Below, piece after piece: positions 9,203 through 17,940 of a DNA stretch of 45,522 bases. Made by a program: the position numbers and the translations under genes. The DNA lies in the NCBI GenBank assembly GCA_029289265.1, contig JARFTX010000012.1, positions 1 through 45,522 of the forward strand. The letters run 5' to 3'. The DNA is from Gammaproteobacteria bacterium. GTDB taxonomy: Bacteria; Pseudomonadota; Gammaproteobacteria; Burkholderiales; Rhodocyclaceae. Below the pieces are notes generated by a model that did no database searches, was not told where the DNA came from, and saw only the letters and a list, made by a program, of their open reading frames with translations. Position 1 is the stretch's first letter. The number at the start of each line of letters is the position of its first letter.

Positions 9203-10543
9203 CTATTTTCTCAATCCAAAGGGCTGCACAGTGTTCAGGCGATTAGGTGTGACCACCATGCTTGAACCCGAGCGTCGCGCGACAATTGCGCGTTTTGAAC
9301 TTTCCTCTAATTGCCGTCTGACCCATTCTTTCAGCACTACGGCCATGATCAGCAAGTTGTACGGAAAATCCGCATACGCAAGATACAGGAAGGCCCCGCC
9401 CGTCAGGTAGCCGACCAGACTGACCTGCAGCATCGACGCCAGCCAGAACGCCCAGGAAAGCTCACCCTTCGGCCCGGTTCGCTTGCGTACCCAACTGCAG
9501 GATCGCCACATGCTGATCCAGATTCCGAGAAACAGCGCGAGACCGACGAATCCGTGCTCGCCGAGCACCGAGAAATAGATGCTGTGGGCGTTGCGCAGTC
9601 CGCCGATCGGGTTCGGGTTGTAGATCGCATTGAGATGGTCGGTGTAGATGGCGTAGCCACCGCCGGCGATCGGGTTGTCCTTGGCAAGGTTCCAGGTCAT
9701 CGTCCAGACGTCGATGCGCTGCATGGCCGAGAGGTCTTCCTCGTAGGTCTGCATGGTGCGCATGCGCTCTTCCCACTCCTGCGGCATGAAGGTCAGGAGT
9801 CCCGCAGCGGCCACCGCGAGCATGACGCCGACGATGAGCTTGTGATGGCTTCGCCACCAGAGAAGCATCCCCATCATGGTGATCGCAAGCAGCGCACCGC
9901 GACTCTGCGTGCCGAGCGCGGCCGCGGCGCACAGCAGCATGGCCGCGGTCAGAGCGTGCTTCATCCAGGCCCTGGGGCTGATGATCTGCAGGTAGCGCAG
10001 CAGCGGGATCGTCATGATGATCGCGACGCCGATCTCGTTGTTGCCGTGCAGGAAGGAGTCGAGCGGCCCCCACACCAGGCTCGAGCCGCCCGAGGCGATC
10101 GTGAAGATGCCCCCCTTGACGCCGAAGAAGGCGATCGATCCCGCGACCACGATCACGAAGGCGTTGAGATGCCAGCGCGTGACCAGCAGGTAGATGGTGA
10201 CGAAGATCATCAACTGGATCTTCAGTATGGCGACGGCCAACGACTGGGCGAGATGGGGATTGAAGCCCAGGAAGTGGGTGACCACCATCCACAGGTCGAA
10301 CGCGAGCAGCAGCAAGACCGGCGCCACCATGGGCAGTCGCTTCGGCCCCTTGTAGAAGAGCAGGCCCACCAGGGTCGCCCCGCCCACCAGCATCGCCACC
10401 GGCATGTCGTAGGCGAAGCTCCATGTCATGCGATGAGGGTTCATCATGCTGAGCCAGGTCCAGCCGAGCACGCCGATGTCGGGCCGGCGCAGGGCGACGA
10501 GCGTCAGTGCAGCGACGACGGCAAGCACCGCCAGATCACGCAT
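9203..10543 (-). CDS. O-antigen-ligase-like protein, exosortase A-associated
   Basis: A 446-aa polytopic membrane protein that I recognise as the exosortase A-associated O-glycosylation ligase type (TIGR03097/Wzy_C). The N-terminus RRPDIGVLGWTWLSMMNPHRMTW is highly characteristic. It has about ten membrane spans, a large periplasmic loop and GGLRNAHSIYFSVLGEHG, the conserved Wzy/WaaL His region. It may polymerise the repeat unit (Wzy role) or transfer glycan to protein. It starts 3 bp after the upstream glycosyltransferase stop. Composition changes within the gene: the 5' part is GC-rich, the last 150 or so bases are AT-richer, suggesting a recombination joint in its C-terminal coding region. 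Confidence 0.88.
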   Translation of the reverse strand: MRDLAVLAVVAALTLVALRRPDIGVLGWTWLSMMNPHRMTWSFAYDMPVAMLVGGATLVGLLFYKGPKRLPMVAPVLLLLAFDLWMVVTHFLGFNPHLAQSLAVAILKIQLMIFVTIYLLVTRWHLNAFVIVVAGSIAFFGVKGGIFTIASGGSSLVWGPLDSFLHGNNEIGVAIIMTIPLLRYLQIISPRAWMKHALTAAMLLCAAAALGTQSRGALLAITMMGMLLWWRSHHKLIVGVMLAVAAAGLLTFMPQEWEERMRTMQTYEEDLSAMQRIDVWTMTWNLAKDNPIAGGGYAIYTDHLNAIYNPNPIGGLRNAHSIYFSVLGEHGFVGLALFLGIWISMWRSCSWVRKRTGPKGELSWAFWLASMLQVSLVGYLTGGAFLYLAYADFPYNLLIMAVVLKEWVRRQLEESSKRAIVARRSGSSMVVTPNRLNTVQPFGLRK

Positions 10544-10546
10544 GGT

Positions 10547-11842
10547 TCAGTGCTCCCGAGGGGTGGGGGGAGAGGGGCGCGGCATCGCCGCTTGGTCGGC
10601 GCGAGCCCTTGCGGGGATCGGCGCCGGCGCTGGGCCACGGCCGGCGCGGGCAAGGCATTCGCGGAACAGATCGAGCTGCCCGCGGCTGGTCTCCTCCCAA
10701 CCGAAGGCTTCGGCGTAGCGGCGCACCGCTTCGCGGGAGGGCCGATCGGCCTCGAGCGCCGCGACCGCGTCGCACAGGGCAGGCGCGGAGCGTTGCGCCA
10801 TGAGCACGCCCGCCGTGCGGGACTGGATGACCTCGCGATTGCCGGGAAGCGGCGTCGCCACCACGGGCGTGCCGCAGGCGAGCGCCTCGAGCAGCACGTT
10901 GGCCCAGCCTTCGCGGCTCGAGCACAGCACGAGCGCATCGGCAGCGCTATACCACCAAGGGAGTTGCGATTGCGGCTGGTAGCCGGCGAAGCGCACCCGG
11001 TCGGCGACGCCGCACTCGACCGCGAGGCGTCTCAGGCGGGACTCGTCCGGGCCTTGCCCGACGATGGCAAGATGGGTGTCGCCGAGCCGGGCGAGCGCCT
11101 CGATCGCGATGGCGTGGCCCTTGAGCTCGACCAGGTTGCCGACCGAGAGCAGCAATCGCCCGGCCGGGGGCAGGCCGAGGTGCGAACGCGCTTCGAGCCG
11201 CTCGAGCGGCCGGAAGCGCTCGAGATCGACGCCATTGCGCAAGACGTGCATCCGGCGCGGGTCGCCGCCGAGTTGCGCCAGGACTTCGACGAGGGCCCGG
11301 CTCACCCCGATCGAGGCCGCGGCGCGCCGTTCGGCCCAGCGGATCATGCGGCGCGGCAGCGCGTACTGTGGCAGAAGATTCAGGTCCGATCCACGCGCGG
11401 TGACGATGAACGGCTTGCCGAACCAGGCGCCGAGCAGCGCCGCCGCGACGCCATCGGGGTAGTAGTAGTGCGCGTCGATGAGATCGAAGTCGAAGCCGTC
11501 GCGGATCAGCCGCGCCACCGTGACGCGCGCCCCGAGCGCGAGGGCGAGCGGCGCGACAGTCATGCCGACGCGCGGCGGTAAGGGGTAGCGCGGGTGATGC
11601 ACCTCGACGCCGTCGAGCACCTCGCGCCGCGGCGTCGCCGCCATGCGCGCCCATTCGCCAAAGCGCGGATGGCGCGACGGAAACCACGGCACCGGCGCCA
11701 CCACACGCGCCTCCACCCCACCCTCGGCCAGCAGATGCCTGAGGCGCGTCGCAACGAACAACCCATGCCCGGGCCGCGCGCTGCTCGGGTAGAGGGTAGA
11801 GAACAGCAGGGTGCGGATGGGCGGCTTCGCGATCGAAGGCAT
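10547..11842 (-). CDS. Glycosyltransferase family 4 protein, XrtA locus
   Basis: GT-B glycosyltransferase with N-terminal LLFSTLYPSSARPGHGLFVA, central FIVTARGSDLNLLPQY, and the donor-site segment VLCSSREGWANVLLEALACG with the E-x7-E pattern. VLRNGVDLERFRPL is the typical linker. The ATG at 11842 (MPSIAK) preceded by CAGGAA is preferred to the TTG at 11857, which would overlap the toxin stop. The C-terminal 35 residues are Pro/Ala-rich and poorly conserved-looking. It lies between the UPF0175/DUF3368 TA pair and the O-ligase. Role: adding a hexose to the repeat unit (inferred). Confidence 0.9.
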   Translation of the reverse strand: MPSIAKPPIRTLLFSTLYPSSARPGHGLFVATRLRHLLAEGGVEARVVAPVPWFPSRHPRFGEWARMAATPRREVLDGVEVHHPRYPLPPRVGMTVAPLALALGARVTVARLIRDGFDFDLIDAHYYYPDGVAAALLGAWFGKPFIVTARGSDLNLLPQYALPRRMIRWAERRAAASIGVSRALVEVLAQLGGDPRRMHVLRNGVDLERFRPLERLEARSHLGLPPAGRLLLSVGNLVELKGHAIAIEALARLGDTHLAIVGQGPDESRLRRLAVECGVADRVRFAGYQPQSQLPWWYSAADALVLCSSREGWANVLLEALACGTPVVATPLPGNREVIQSRTAGVLMAQRSAPALCDAVAALEADRPSREAVRRYAEAFGWEETSRGQLDLFRECLARAGRGPAPAPIPARARADQAAMPRPSPPTPREH

Positions 11843-11853
11843 TTCCTGCCGCC

Positions 11854-12366
11854 TCAACGCCTTTCGATCGGGCTGCGCGCCTGCTCCAGCGCGTAGCGGA
11901 CGACATCAGCGCCCAACCAGATGCCGCGGGCACGCATGGCATCGAGTGCGTTCGGGATCGAGACGGGGTATCCCCGCTGGAATGCCTTGATCAGCACACC
12001 GATGGTTCCGGTCAGGCGAAGGCCGGACAGGCGCGCGACGCGTCGTCCGGCGACTTCGTCAATGCACACGAGCTTCACTCCGTGATCCAAGGCAGCCTGG
12101 ATCACCGACGCTTCACCGCGATCGAGCGAATTCTCGAGATACGAGGCCAATTTCGATGGTGCCCCGATCAGTTCGAGCCAATTGCACCGCTCGAACACCT
12201 CTACGGCGAAAGCATCCCTTCCGCCGGCACGGACCTCCTGAGCCACTTCGTAAGGCACCACCACCCGGTCATACAAGAACCGCAGGATTTCAAGGTTTCC
12301 TGTCGCCGCAACGAGTGCAATCAGGGGCGTGGTGTTGGTCACGATCGACCGCACGCCCTCAGGCAT
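11854..12366 (-). CDS. DUF3368 PIN-domain toxin
   Basis: A 170-aa PIN-fold protein of the DUF3368 type, which pairs with UPF0175 antitoxins; PIN toxins are ribonucleases. VTNTTPLIAL forms the first strand with Asn in place of the usual first Asp, a common feature of this subfamily. DRGEASVIQAALDHG gives the central acidic residue, and LVCIDEVAGRRVARLSGL is the hallmark DUF3368 segment with further acidic residues. The ATG at 12366 overlaps the antitoxin by 8 bp, as is usual for TA operons; the longer frame to 12399 would overlap it more. It ends just before the exopolysaccharide glycosyltransferase. The cassette interrupts an otherwise tightly packed biosynthetic operon. Confidence 0.85.
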   Translation of the reverse strand: MPEGVRSIVTNTTPLIALVAATGNLEILRFLYDRVVVPYEVAQEVRAGGRDAFAVEVFERCNWLELIGAPSKLASYLENSLDRGEASVIQAALDHGVKLVCIDEVAGRRVARLSGLRLTGTIGVLIKAFQRGYPVSIPNALDAMRARGIWLGADVVRYALEQARSPIERR

Positions 12367-12607
12367 TTTCGACGTCGGAGGCAAGCTCGTCTTCGCCAAG
12401 ATCGATCACCGCCACACCATAGCGATGCAATTCACCAAGGAACCGGACCCGATCGATGCCCGCCAATGCCGCCGCCAGACCCGAGGACAGCCGGCCCATC
12501 TCATAGAGCTTGACGGCCATCGCCATCTTCGCCTCACGGGCAAACTCTTCCGGTGTGCGCTGGACGGCATCGGGCAGCGTCTCCGGAACTTCGACAAGGA
12601 TTTGCAT
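12359..12607 (-). CDS. UPF0175 family antitoxin
   Basis: A small protein of 82 aa. VEVPETLPDAVQRTPEEFAR is typical of the UPF0175 family, followed by a helix (AKMAMAVKLYEMGRLSSGLA) and AGIDRVRFLGELHRYGV, consistent with a winged-helix or ribbon-helix-like DNA-binding antitoxin. Three successive start codons exist (GTG 12613, ATG 12610, ATG 12607); AGGAG seven bases before 12607 favours the last. It precedes and overlaps its DUF3368 partner. The inverted repeat at 12625-12644 just upstream may be its autoregulatory operator. Confidence 0.85.
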   Translation of the reverse strand: MQILVEVPETLPDAVQRTPEEFAREAKMAMAVKLYEMGRLSSGLAAALAGIDRVRFLGELHRYGVAVIDLGEDELASDVENA

Positions 12608-12624
12608 CATCACGCTCCTTGAAA

Positions 12625-12644
12625 CCAGACGTCAGATTGTCTGG
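12625..12644. promoter_or_regulatory. Inverted repeat upstream of UPF0175 antitoxin, possible operator
   Basis: CCAGAC (12625-12630) and GTCTGG (12639-12644) form perfect 6-bp arms around an 8-bp spacer, lying 18-37 bp upstream of the antitoxin ATG. TA operons are commonly autoregulated through such sites. This is inference from position and symmetry. Confidence 0.5.
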
Positions 12645-12759
12645 CAAATATTCCTTCGACAGAACCTATCACATCACGTTACCGCCGGCGCACGCTGCAC
12701 GGCCGTTCATGCAGTCACGCCGCTGCAATCTCCGGTGGCGGGCGAAGGAGTTCGACGCG

Positions 12760-13965
12760 TCACTCGGGTCTAGCCCCCACCGCCCGCGCGTACGGCCCCC
12801 GATAGTTCGCCACGCTGTTGCGCCAGTTGCGCACCCGCTCGACGTGCTCGCGGCCGGCGGCACGCAGCTCCGGCCAGTGGTGGCGGCGGTCGAGCATTTC
12901 GCAGACGGTTTCGGCCAGTGCCTGGGCATTGCCGGCGGCGAACAGGCGACCGGTCTCGCCGTCGCGGATCAGCTCGCGGTGGCCGCCGACGTCGGAGGCG
13001 ACGAAGATGCGGCCCTGGGCCATCGCCTCCAGCGGCTTGAGCGGGGTGACGAGCTCGGTCAGGCGCATCGAGTGGCGCGGATAGACCAGCAGGTCGATGA
13101 GGTCGTAGTAGCGGCTGACCTCGGCGTGCGGGACGCGCCCGGTGAACACGACCTTGTCGGCGATACCGAGTCGCTGCGCCTGGCCGCGCAGGCGATCCTG
13201 CTGGGGCCCGCCGCCAACCAGCAGGACGCGCAGGTCGGGGCGCTCGCGAAGCATCGCGGGCACGGCATCGAGCAGCAGGTCGAGGCCCTCGTAGGCGTAG
13301 AACGAGCCGATGAAGCCGATCACGGTGGCACCGTCGAGGCCGAGACGGGCCTTGTGCGCGGCATCCGCCTCGCCCGAGAGCTGGAAATTTTCGACGTCGA
13401 CGGCGTTGGGGATGACGGTGATGCGCTCGTGGGCGATGCCGCGCGCGGCGATGTCGCGGCGCAGGCCTTCGCAGATGGTGAAGACGTGGTCGACGCGCTT
13501 CAGCGCCCAGGTCTCGAGACCACGGGTGAGGCGGTAGCGCAGGCTGCCCTCGCGCGTCGTGCCGTGGTCGACGGCGGCGTCCTCCCAGAAGGCGCGGACC
13601 TCGTAGACGACCGGGATGCCGAGCCGCCGCGCGACGCGGATCGCCGGCACGGCGTTCAGGACCGGCGAGTGGGCATGCAGCAGGTCGGGGCGCACGCGAT
13701 CGACCAGCTCGGCGATGCGCCGCTCGGTGGCGCGCATCTGGCGCAGCAGGCCGATCACGGGCCGGTCGTCGGGCGCGCAGTCGGTGCGGTGGAAGTCCAG
13801 CCCGTCGACCGTCTCCATCATCCCGTTGGCCTTGCCGTGCTTGGGCGAGGTGAGATGAAACGTCTCCCACCCCAGCGCCCGCTGCTCGCGCAGGATCGCC
13901 GCGGTGCGAAAGGTGTAGCCGCTGTGCAGCGGCAGCGAGTGGTCGAGGATGTGAAGGATGCGCAT
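12760..13965 (-). CDS. XrtA/PEP-CTERM-associated glycosyltransferase (TIGR04063-like)
   Basis: A 401-aa GT4 enzyme. The N-terminus MRILHILDHSLPLHSGYTFR is distinctive for the exosortase A-associated glycosyltransferase group (TIGR04063, Daro_2409-like). LLHAHSPVLNAVPAIRVAR, VIPNAVDVENFQL, FIGSFYAYEGLDLLL and VTPLKPLEAMAQGRIFVASD (donor site) follow in the expected order. The open frame extends to 14103 but would run through the HepT gene; the ATG at 13965 fits the family N-terminus, although its ribosome-binding site is weak. It lies between the two TA modules that break the biosynthetic operon. Confidence 0.92.
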   Translation of the reverse strand: MRILHILDHSLPLHSGYTFRTAAILREQRALGWETFHLTSPKHGKANGMMETVDGLDFHRTDCAPDDRPVIGLLRQMRATERRIAELVDRVRPDLLHAHSPVLNAVPAIRVARRLGIPVVYEVRAFWEDAAVDHGTTREGSLRYRLTRGLETWALKRVDHVFTICEGLRRDIAARGIAHERITVIPNAVDVENFQLSGEADAAHKARLGLDGATVIGFIGSFYAYEGLDLLLDAVPAMLRERPDLRVLLVGGGPQQDRLRGQAQRLGIADKVVFTGRVPHAEVSRYYDLIDLLVYPRHSMRLTELVTPLKPLEAMAQGRIFVASDVGGHRELIRDGETGRLFAAGNAQALAETVCEMLDRRHHWPELRAAGREHVERVRNWRNSVANYRGPYARAVGARPE

Positions 13966-13984
13966 GGGGCGGTGCTCGCCTCGG

Positions 13985-14347
13985 TCACGAGGGCAGCTTC
14001 TCCCTGACCTCTCGTACCGTCCTTCGGAGGGCCGGCAGTTCGCGCTTGACGGTCGACCAGACGATTCGCAGATCCACTTTGAAGTAGGCGTGCGCGAGGG
14101 CATTTCTCATTTCGTGCGCAAACCTGAGCGGCAACTGCGGGTGCTGGTCGGAGAAAGCCGGGTAGTCGCGCTGGATGTTCCGGCTGGCCTCGCCGATGAC
14201 CTCGAGGTTACGAATGACTGCATCCTGTGCCATCTCGCTGAGGTAGAAGGCCGATTCGTCGAGCTGCTCGGTGTAACGCTCGATTCGATCGATGGCCTCG
14301 AGGATATGGTCGAGATAGTCCGGGAGCCTTTGCTTGTCTCGGGTCAT
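13985..14347 (-). CDS. hepT: HepT-like toxin (DUF86), type VII TA
   Basis: A 120-aa helical HEPN-family protein. RNALAHAY at residues 81-88 matches the catalytic R-x4-H-x-Y motif exactly, so the RNase site is intact. Its ATG overlaps the stop of the upstream nucleotidyltransferase by ATGA. In MntA/HepT modules the nucleotidyltransferase AMPylates HepT near this site to neutralise it. The module sits between the amidotransferase and a glycosyltransferase gene of the XrtA locus, so it was probably inserted there. Compare the truncated second copy at 42732. Confidence 0.9.
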   Translation of the reverse strand: MTRDKQRLPDYLDHILEAIDRIERYTEQLDESAFYLSEMAQDAVIRNLEVIGEASRNIQRDYPAFSDQHPQLPLRFAHEMRNALAHAYFKVDLRIVWSTVKRELPALRRTVREVREKLPS

Positions 14348-14634
14348 ATCGATACTGCCTCGGACAGGACCTTGCGCCGAAACTTGTCGGGGAGCGCATC
14401 GGGCGTGAGCACGTCGACGGGCACCCCGAGCAACTCGTGTAGCTCGTAGCGCATCGCTCCGATGTCGAACAGGGTCGTTTCCGGCGTCGGCTCGATCAAT
14501 ATGTCGAGGTCGCTGTCGTCCGAGTCTTCGCCCCGCAGAACTGATCCGAACACCCGGGGGTTTCGCGCGTGATGGCGTTCGATCACCGTACGGATGTCGT
14601 CGCGATGGCGTTGTAGTGCGTCGGAAGGCTTCAT
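14344..14634 (-). CDS. mntA: MntA-like minimal nucleotidyltransferase antitoxin
   Basis: A 96-aa minimal nucleotidyltransferase. GS at residues 30-31 followed by ten residues and DLD (42-44) gives the GS-x10-D-x-D active-site signature, and PVDVLTPDAL carries the third acidic strand. It is paired by a 4-bp overlap with the HepT-like toxin. Known members add AMP units to the toxin tyrosine. The start ATG is at 14634 without a strong ribosome-binding site; the gene follows a 117-bp gap after the amidotransferase, so it may have its own promoter. Confidence 0.9.
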   Translation of the reverse strand: MKPSDALQRHRDDIRTVIERHHARNPRVFGSVLRGEDSDDSDLDILIEPTPETTLFDIGAMRYELHELLGVPVDVLTPDALPDKFRRKVLSEAVSI

Positions 14635-14751
14635 GGTATGGCCTTTTTGGAAGCGCGGCTAAGAGATGACGCGGTAAATCATTCTACAAACTCACCTCGT
14701 GGCACCGTGCACCTTTGCCATCAAGGGCGCAAAGAGGACGGTCCGGTTTCT

Positions 14752-16719
14752 TCACACCCACCCCTCCCGATCGCCGACACGTTCGAGCCAGTCGAGCACG
14801 TCGCGCTCATGAGGATCAGTTGCCGTGATCGCGTGCTCCTTGCGCAGGAAGGCCTCGAACATCACGAGCGTCCACAGCGGCGTGCTGTAGTCGCGGGCGC
14901 CGGACTGGTGGGCGTCGACCAGGTGGCGGAGGCAGGCGGGGTCGAACATGCCGGTGGCGGCCAGGGTTTCGCCCAGTACGGCGTCGCGGACGCGCTGTTT
15001 GAGCGGGCCGCGGAACCACCGCGCGAGCGGGACCGCGAAGCCCATCTTGGGGCGGTAGAGCACGTCGTCGGGCAGTTGCGGCGCCATCGCCTTCTTGAAC
15101 AGGTATTTGCCTTCGCCGCCGTGTAGCTTGAGGTCGGACGGCAGCGTCGCCAGCCATTCGACCAGCGGATGGTCCATGAGCGGTTCGCGCACTTCCAGCG
15201 AGTGCGCCATGCTGGCGCGGTCAACCTTGGTGTTGATGTCGCCAACCAGATAGGTCTTGAGGTCGAGGTACTGGATGAGCGCGAGCGCGTCGTCGGTGCC
15301 GGCCGTGGCGGCGTGGCGCCGGAAGACGTCGAGCGCCGAGTAGCCGCCCAGTTGCGCCCTGAAGGCGGGTGAGTAGAGCCGGCTGCGCAGCTCTTCGCGC
15401 ACGAACGACATCGAGTGGAAGTAGGCCTCGACCGAGTCGCGGGCGATCGCCTGGAAGGTGGTCTTGGCGCGCAGCACGCGCGGCGCCCAGTCGGCCTTGG
15501 GGTAGAGGCGGCCGAGCAGGCCGAACACCGGGCGGCGCAGGCCGAGCGGCAGGCCGGTGCGCAGCTTCTCCTCCATCAGGTGCAGGCGATAGCGCCGGTA
15601 GCCGCCGAAGCTCTCGTCGCCGCCGTCGCCCGACAGCGCGACAGTAACGTGCTTGCGGGCGAGCTGGCAGACTCGGTAGGTGGGGATCGCGGAGCTGTCG
15701 GCGTAGGGCTCGTCATAGAGCGCGGCGAGCGTGTCGATGAGGTCGAAGTCGTCGGAGGCGACGGTCTCGAGGTAATGGCGGGTGCGGTAGCGCTCGGCGA
15801 CCTGCTGGGCGAACTCGGTCTCGTTGAAGGCCGGGTCGTCGAAGCCGATCGAGCAGGTATTGACCGGCTCGGCCGAGAGGCCCGCCATGGTGGCGACGAC
15901 CGCGCTGGAGTCCACTCCGCCCGACAGGAAGGCACCGAGCGGCACCTCCGAGATCATGCGCAGGCGCACCGATTCGCGCAGGCGCTCGGTGAGCTCGGCA
16001 CAGGCCTCCGCCAGCCCGATGCGGTTGTCGAGCGTGAAGCGCACGTCCCAGTAGCGGCGCGGGGCGGCGCGCGGCGCGCCGCGGCGGATCGTCAGGGTCT
16101 CGCCGGGACCGAGCTTCTTCGCGCCGAGGTGGATGGTGCGCGGCTCGGCGACGTAGCCCAGCGCGAAATATTCCTCGACCGCGAGCGGGTCGATGCGCCG
16201 GTCGAGCGCCGGGTGCTGGGCGAGCACTTTCAGTTCGGAGCCGAAGGCGAGCGTGCCGTCGGCCAGCTCCGCATAGAAGAGCGGCTTGACGCCCAGGCGG
16301 TCGCGGGCGAGGAAGAGCGTCTCGCGGTTGCGGTCATGCAGCGCGAACGCGAACATGCCGCGAAAGCGGTCGACGCAGGCCTCGCCCCAGGCTTCCCAGG
16401 CGTGGACGATCACCTCGGTGTCGCTGTGGGTGTGGAAGTTGTGGCCCAGCGCCTGGAGTTCGGGGACGAGCTCCTGAAAGTTGTAGATCTCGCCGTTAAA
16501 GACGACGGCGACGGTGCCGTCCTCGTTGAACAGCGGCTGCTGGCCGGTGGCCAGATCGATGATGGACAGGCGCCGGTGGGCGAACGCCAGGCCGGGCTCG
16601 AAATGAAAGCCGCCCTCGTCCGGGCCGCGATGGAACTGGACGTCGTTCATGCGGCGCACCAGCTCGCGGTCGAAGTCGCGTCGGCCGCGGGGATCGAAGA
16701 GTCCGGCGATTCCGCACAT
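14752..16719 (-). CDS. XrtA/PEP-CTERM system amidotransferase (asparagine synthase-like)
   Basis: A 655-aa glutamine-hydrolysing asparagine synthase-type enzyme. Cys2 after the initiator Met is the class II glutaminase nucleophile; RGPD (31-34), FNGEIYN (74-80) and the HSDTE motif complete that domain. LSGGVDSSAV (265-274) is the ATP-pyrophosphatase P-loop of the synthetase domain. It resembles the XrtA-locus subfamily (TIGR03108). In floc-forming Zoogloea such an asnB-like gene in the XrtA locus is needed for aggregation. It may amidate uronic acid carboxyls of the polymer or act in Asn supply. It is 66 bp downstream of the glycosyltransferase. Confidence 0.92.
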   Translation of the reverse strand: MCGIAGLFDPRGRRDFDRELVRRMNDVQFHRGPDEGGFHFEPGLAFAHRRLSIIDLATGQQPLFNEDGTVAVVFNGEIYNFQELVPELQALGHNFHTHSDTEVIVHAWEAWGEACVDRFRGMFAFALHDRNRETLFLARDRLGVKPLFYAELADGTLAFGSELKVLAQHPALDRRIDPLAVEEYFALGYVAEPRTIHLGAKKLGPGETLTIRRGAPRAAPRRYWDVRFTLDNRIGLAEACAELTERLRESVRLRMISEVPLGAFLSGGVDSSAVVATMAGLSAEPVNTCSIGFDDPAFNETEFAQQVAERYRTRHYLETVASDDFDLIDTLAALYDEPYADSSAIPTYRVCQLARKHVTVALSGDGGDESFGGYRRYRLHLMEEKLRTGLPLGLRRPVFGLLGRLYPKADWAPRVLRAKTTFQAIARDSVEAYFHSMSFVREELRSRLYSPAFRAQLGGYSALDVFRRHAATAGTDDALALIQYLDLKTYLVGDINTKVDRASMAHSLEVREPLMDHPLVEWLATLPSDLKLHGGEGKYLFKKAMAPQLPDDVLYRPKMGFAVPLARWFRGPLKQRVRDAVLGETLAATGMFDPACLRHLVDAHQSGARDYSTPLWTLVMFEAFLRKEHAITATDPHERDVLDWLERVGDREGWV

Positions 16720-16785
16720 CGTGTCGGGGGTCCGTGGGCGCGTTCGTCAGGGGATGGAGCGACTGGGGCTCATGGCGGCTTCAGC

Positions 16786-17940
16786 TCACCGACCCAGCGT
16801 GCGAAGTTGCTTGTCGTAGAGCTCCTGGTACTGCGCGATCATCGTGTCGAGGCTGAACAGGTTCTCGACCCGGCGGCGCCCGGCGTTGCCGTGCTCGACG
16901 CCCTTGGTGGGGCTGAGCGCATAACGGGCGAGCGCCTCGGCGAGTGCGCCGGCATCGCCCGAAGGCACCAGCAGGCCCGTCTCGCCGCTGACCACCAGTT
17001 CCCCGTTGCCGCCGACGTCGGTCGCCACCACCGGCAGGCCGCAGGCCATGGCCTCGAGGATGGTGTTGGAGATGCCCTCGGCGCGCGAGGGCAGCGCGAA
17101 GATGTCCATCGCGCGCAGCAGGTCCGGGATGTCCTTGCGCGCTCCGGCGAGCCAGACCTTGTCGCTGAGGCCCAGACGGCCGATCTGCGCCTCGAGCTCG
17201 CCGCGCATCGGCCCCTCGCCGACGATGATGAGCCGCATCGGGTAGGCGACGTTGGGCGCGCGCTCGAGCAGCAGCGCAAAGGCTCGCAGCAGCGTCATCT
17301 GGTCCTTGACCGCGTCGAGCCGCCCCACGGTGCCGACCACCTCGTAGCGGCAGGCGTTGAACGGAGAGCCCATCAGCAGGTCGCGTTTGTCGCCTGCGGG
17401 CAGGAAGCGCGTGGTGTCGACGCCGTTGCAGATGCGGGTGATGCGCTCGGCGGGCACGCGCACGCGCTCCTTCAGATAGCCCTCCAGGTGGCGCGACAGC
17501 ACCACGTAGCGCGTCACGAACGGCCGGTAGAGCCGCCGCATCAGGCTGTACTTGCGGCTCGCGCCGTCAGGGTCGGACACGTCCCAGCCGTGTTCGCCGT
17601 GGATGCGGATGGGCACGCCGGCGGCGCGCGCCGGCACGACGGCTTCCAGCGCGGCGAGGTTGCGCGTGTGCACGATGGCCGGTGCGTGGTCGCGGAAGAT
17701 GCGGTAGAGCTCGGGGTAGAGCTTGACGGCGTGGCCGGGCGGCTTGTTGAGCTCGATGAACTCGACATCCTTGTGCTCGATGCGGCTCCAGAATTCGGCC
17801 GAGCGTGTGGTGAGCGCCAGCACCGCATGGCGGTAGCGATCGTGCGGCAGGCGGTTGATCACGTTCACGACGCCGTTCTCCAGTCCGCCGGTATCGAAGC
17901 GGTAGACGACGTGCATGATCAGCGGGCGGGGATCAGTCAT
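16786..17940 (-). CDS. PEP-CTERM/EpsH1-associated sugar transferase (TIGR03088-like)
   Basis: A 384-aa GT4 enzyme with IMHVVYRFDTGGLENGVVN at the N-terminus, the hallmark of the exosortase-linked glycosyltransferase called Stp2. IVHTRNLAALEAVVPARAAG, IHGEHGWD, ICNGVDTTRF, VGTVGRLDAVKDQ and ALPSRAEGISNTILEAMACG (donor site) are visible. The ATG at 17940 overlaps the xrtA stop (ATGA); upstream open frame to 18291 is a shadow of xrtA. Presumed to extend the lipid-linked repeat unit in the cytoplasm. Confidence 0.92.
   Translation of the reverse strand: MTDPRPLIMHVVYRFDTGGLENGVVNVINRLPHDRYRHAVLALTTRSAEFWSRIEHKDVEFIELNKPPGHAVKLYPELYRIFRDHAPAIVHTRNLAALEAVVPARAAGVPIRIHGEHGWDVSDPDGASRKYSLMRRLYRPFVTRYVVLSRHLEGYLKERVRVPAERITRICNGVDTTRFLPAGDKRDLLMGSPFNACRYEVVGTVGRLDAVKDQMTLLRAFALLLERAPNVAYPMRLIIVGEGPMRGELEAQIGRLGLSDKVWLAGARKDIPDLLRAMDIFALPSRAEGISNTILEAMACGLPVVATDVGGNGELVVSGETGLLVPSGDAGALAEALARYALSPTKGVEHGNAGRRRVENLFSLDTMIAQYQELYDKQLRTLGR

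Noticed and set aside
9311-11581. Open frame of 756 codons on the plus strand antisense to the ligase and glycosyltransferase
   Set aside because: Arg/His-rich shadow with no recognisable motif; the minus strand genes are certain.
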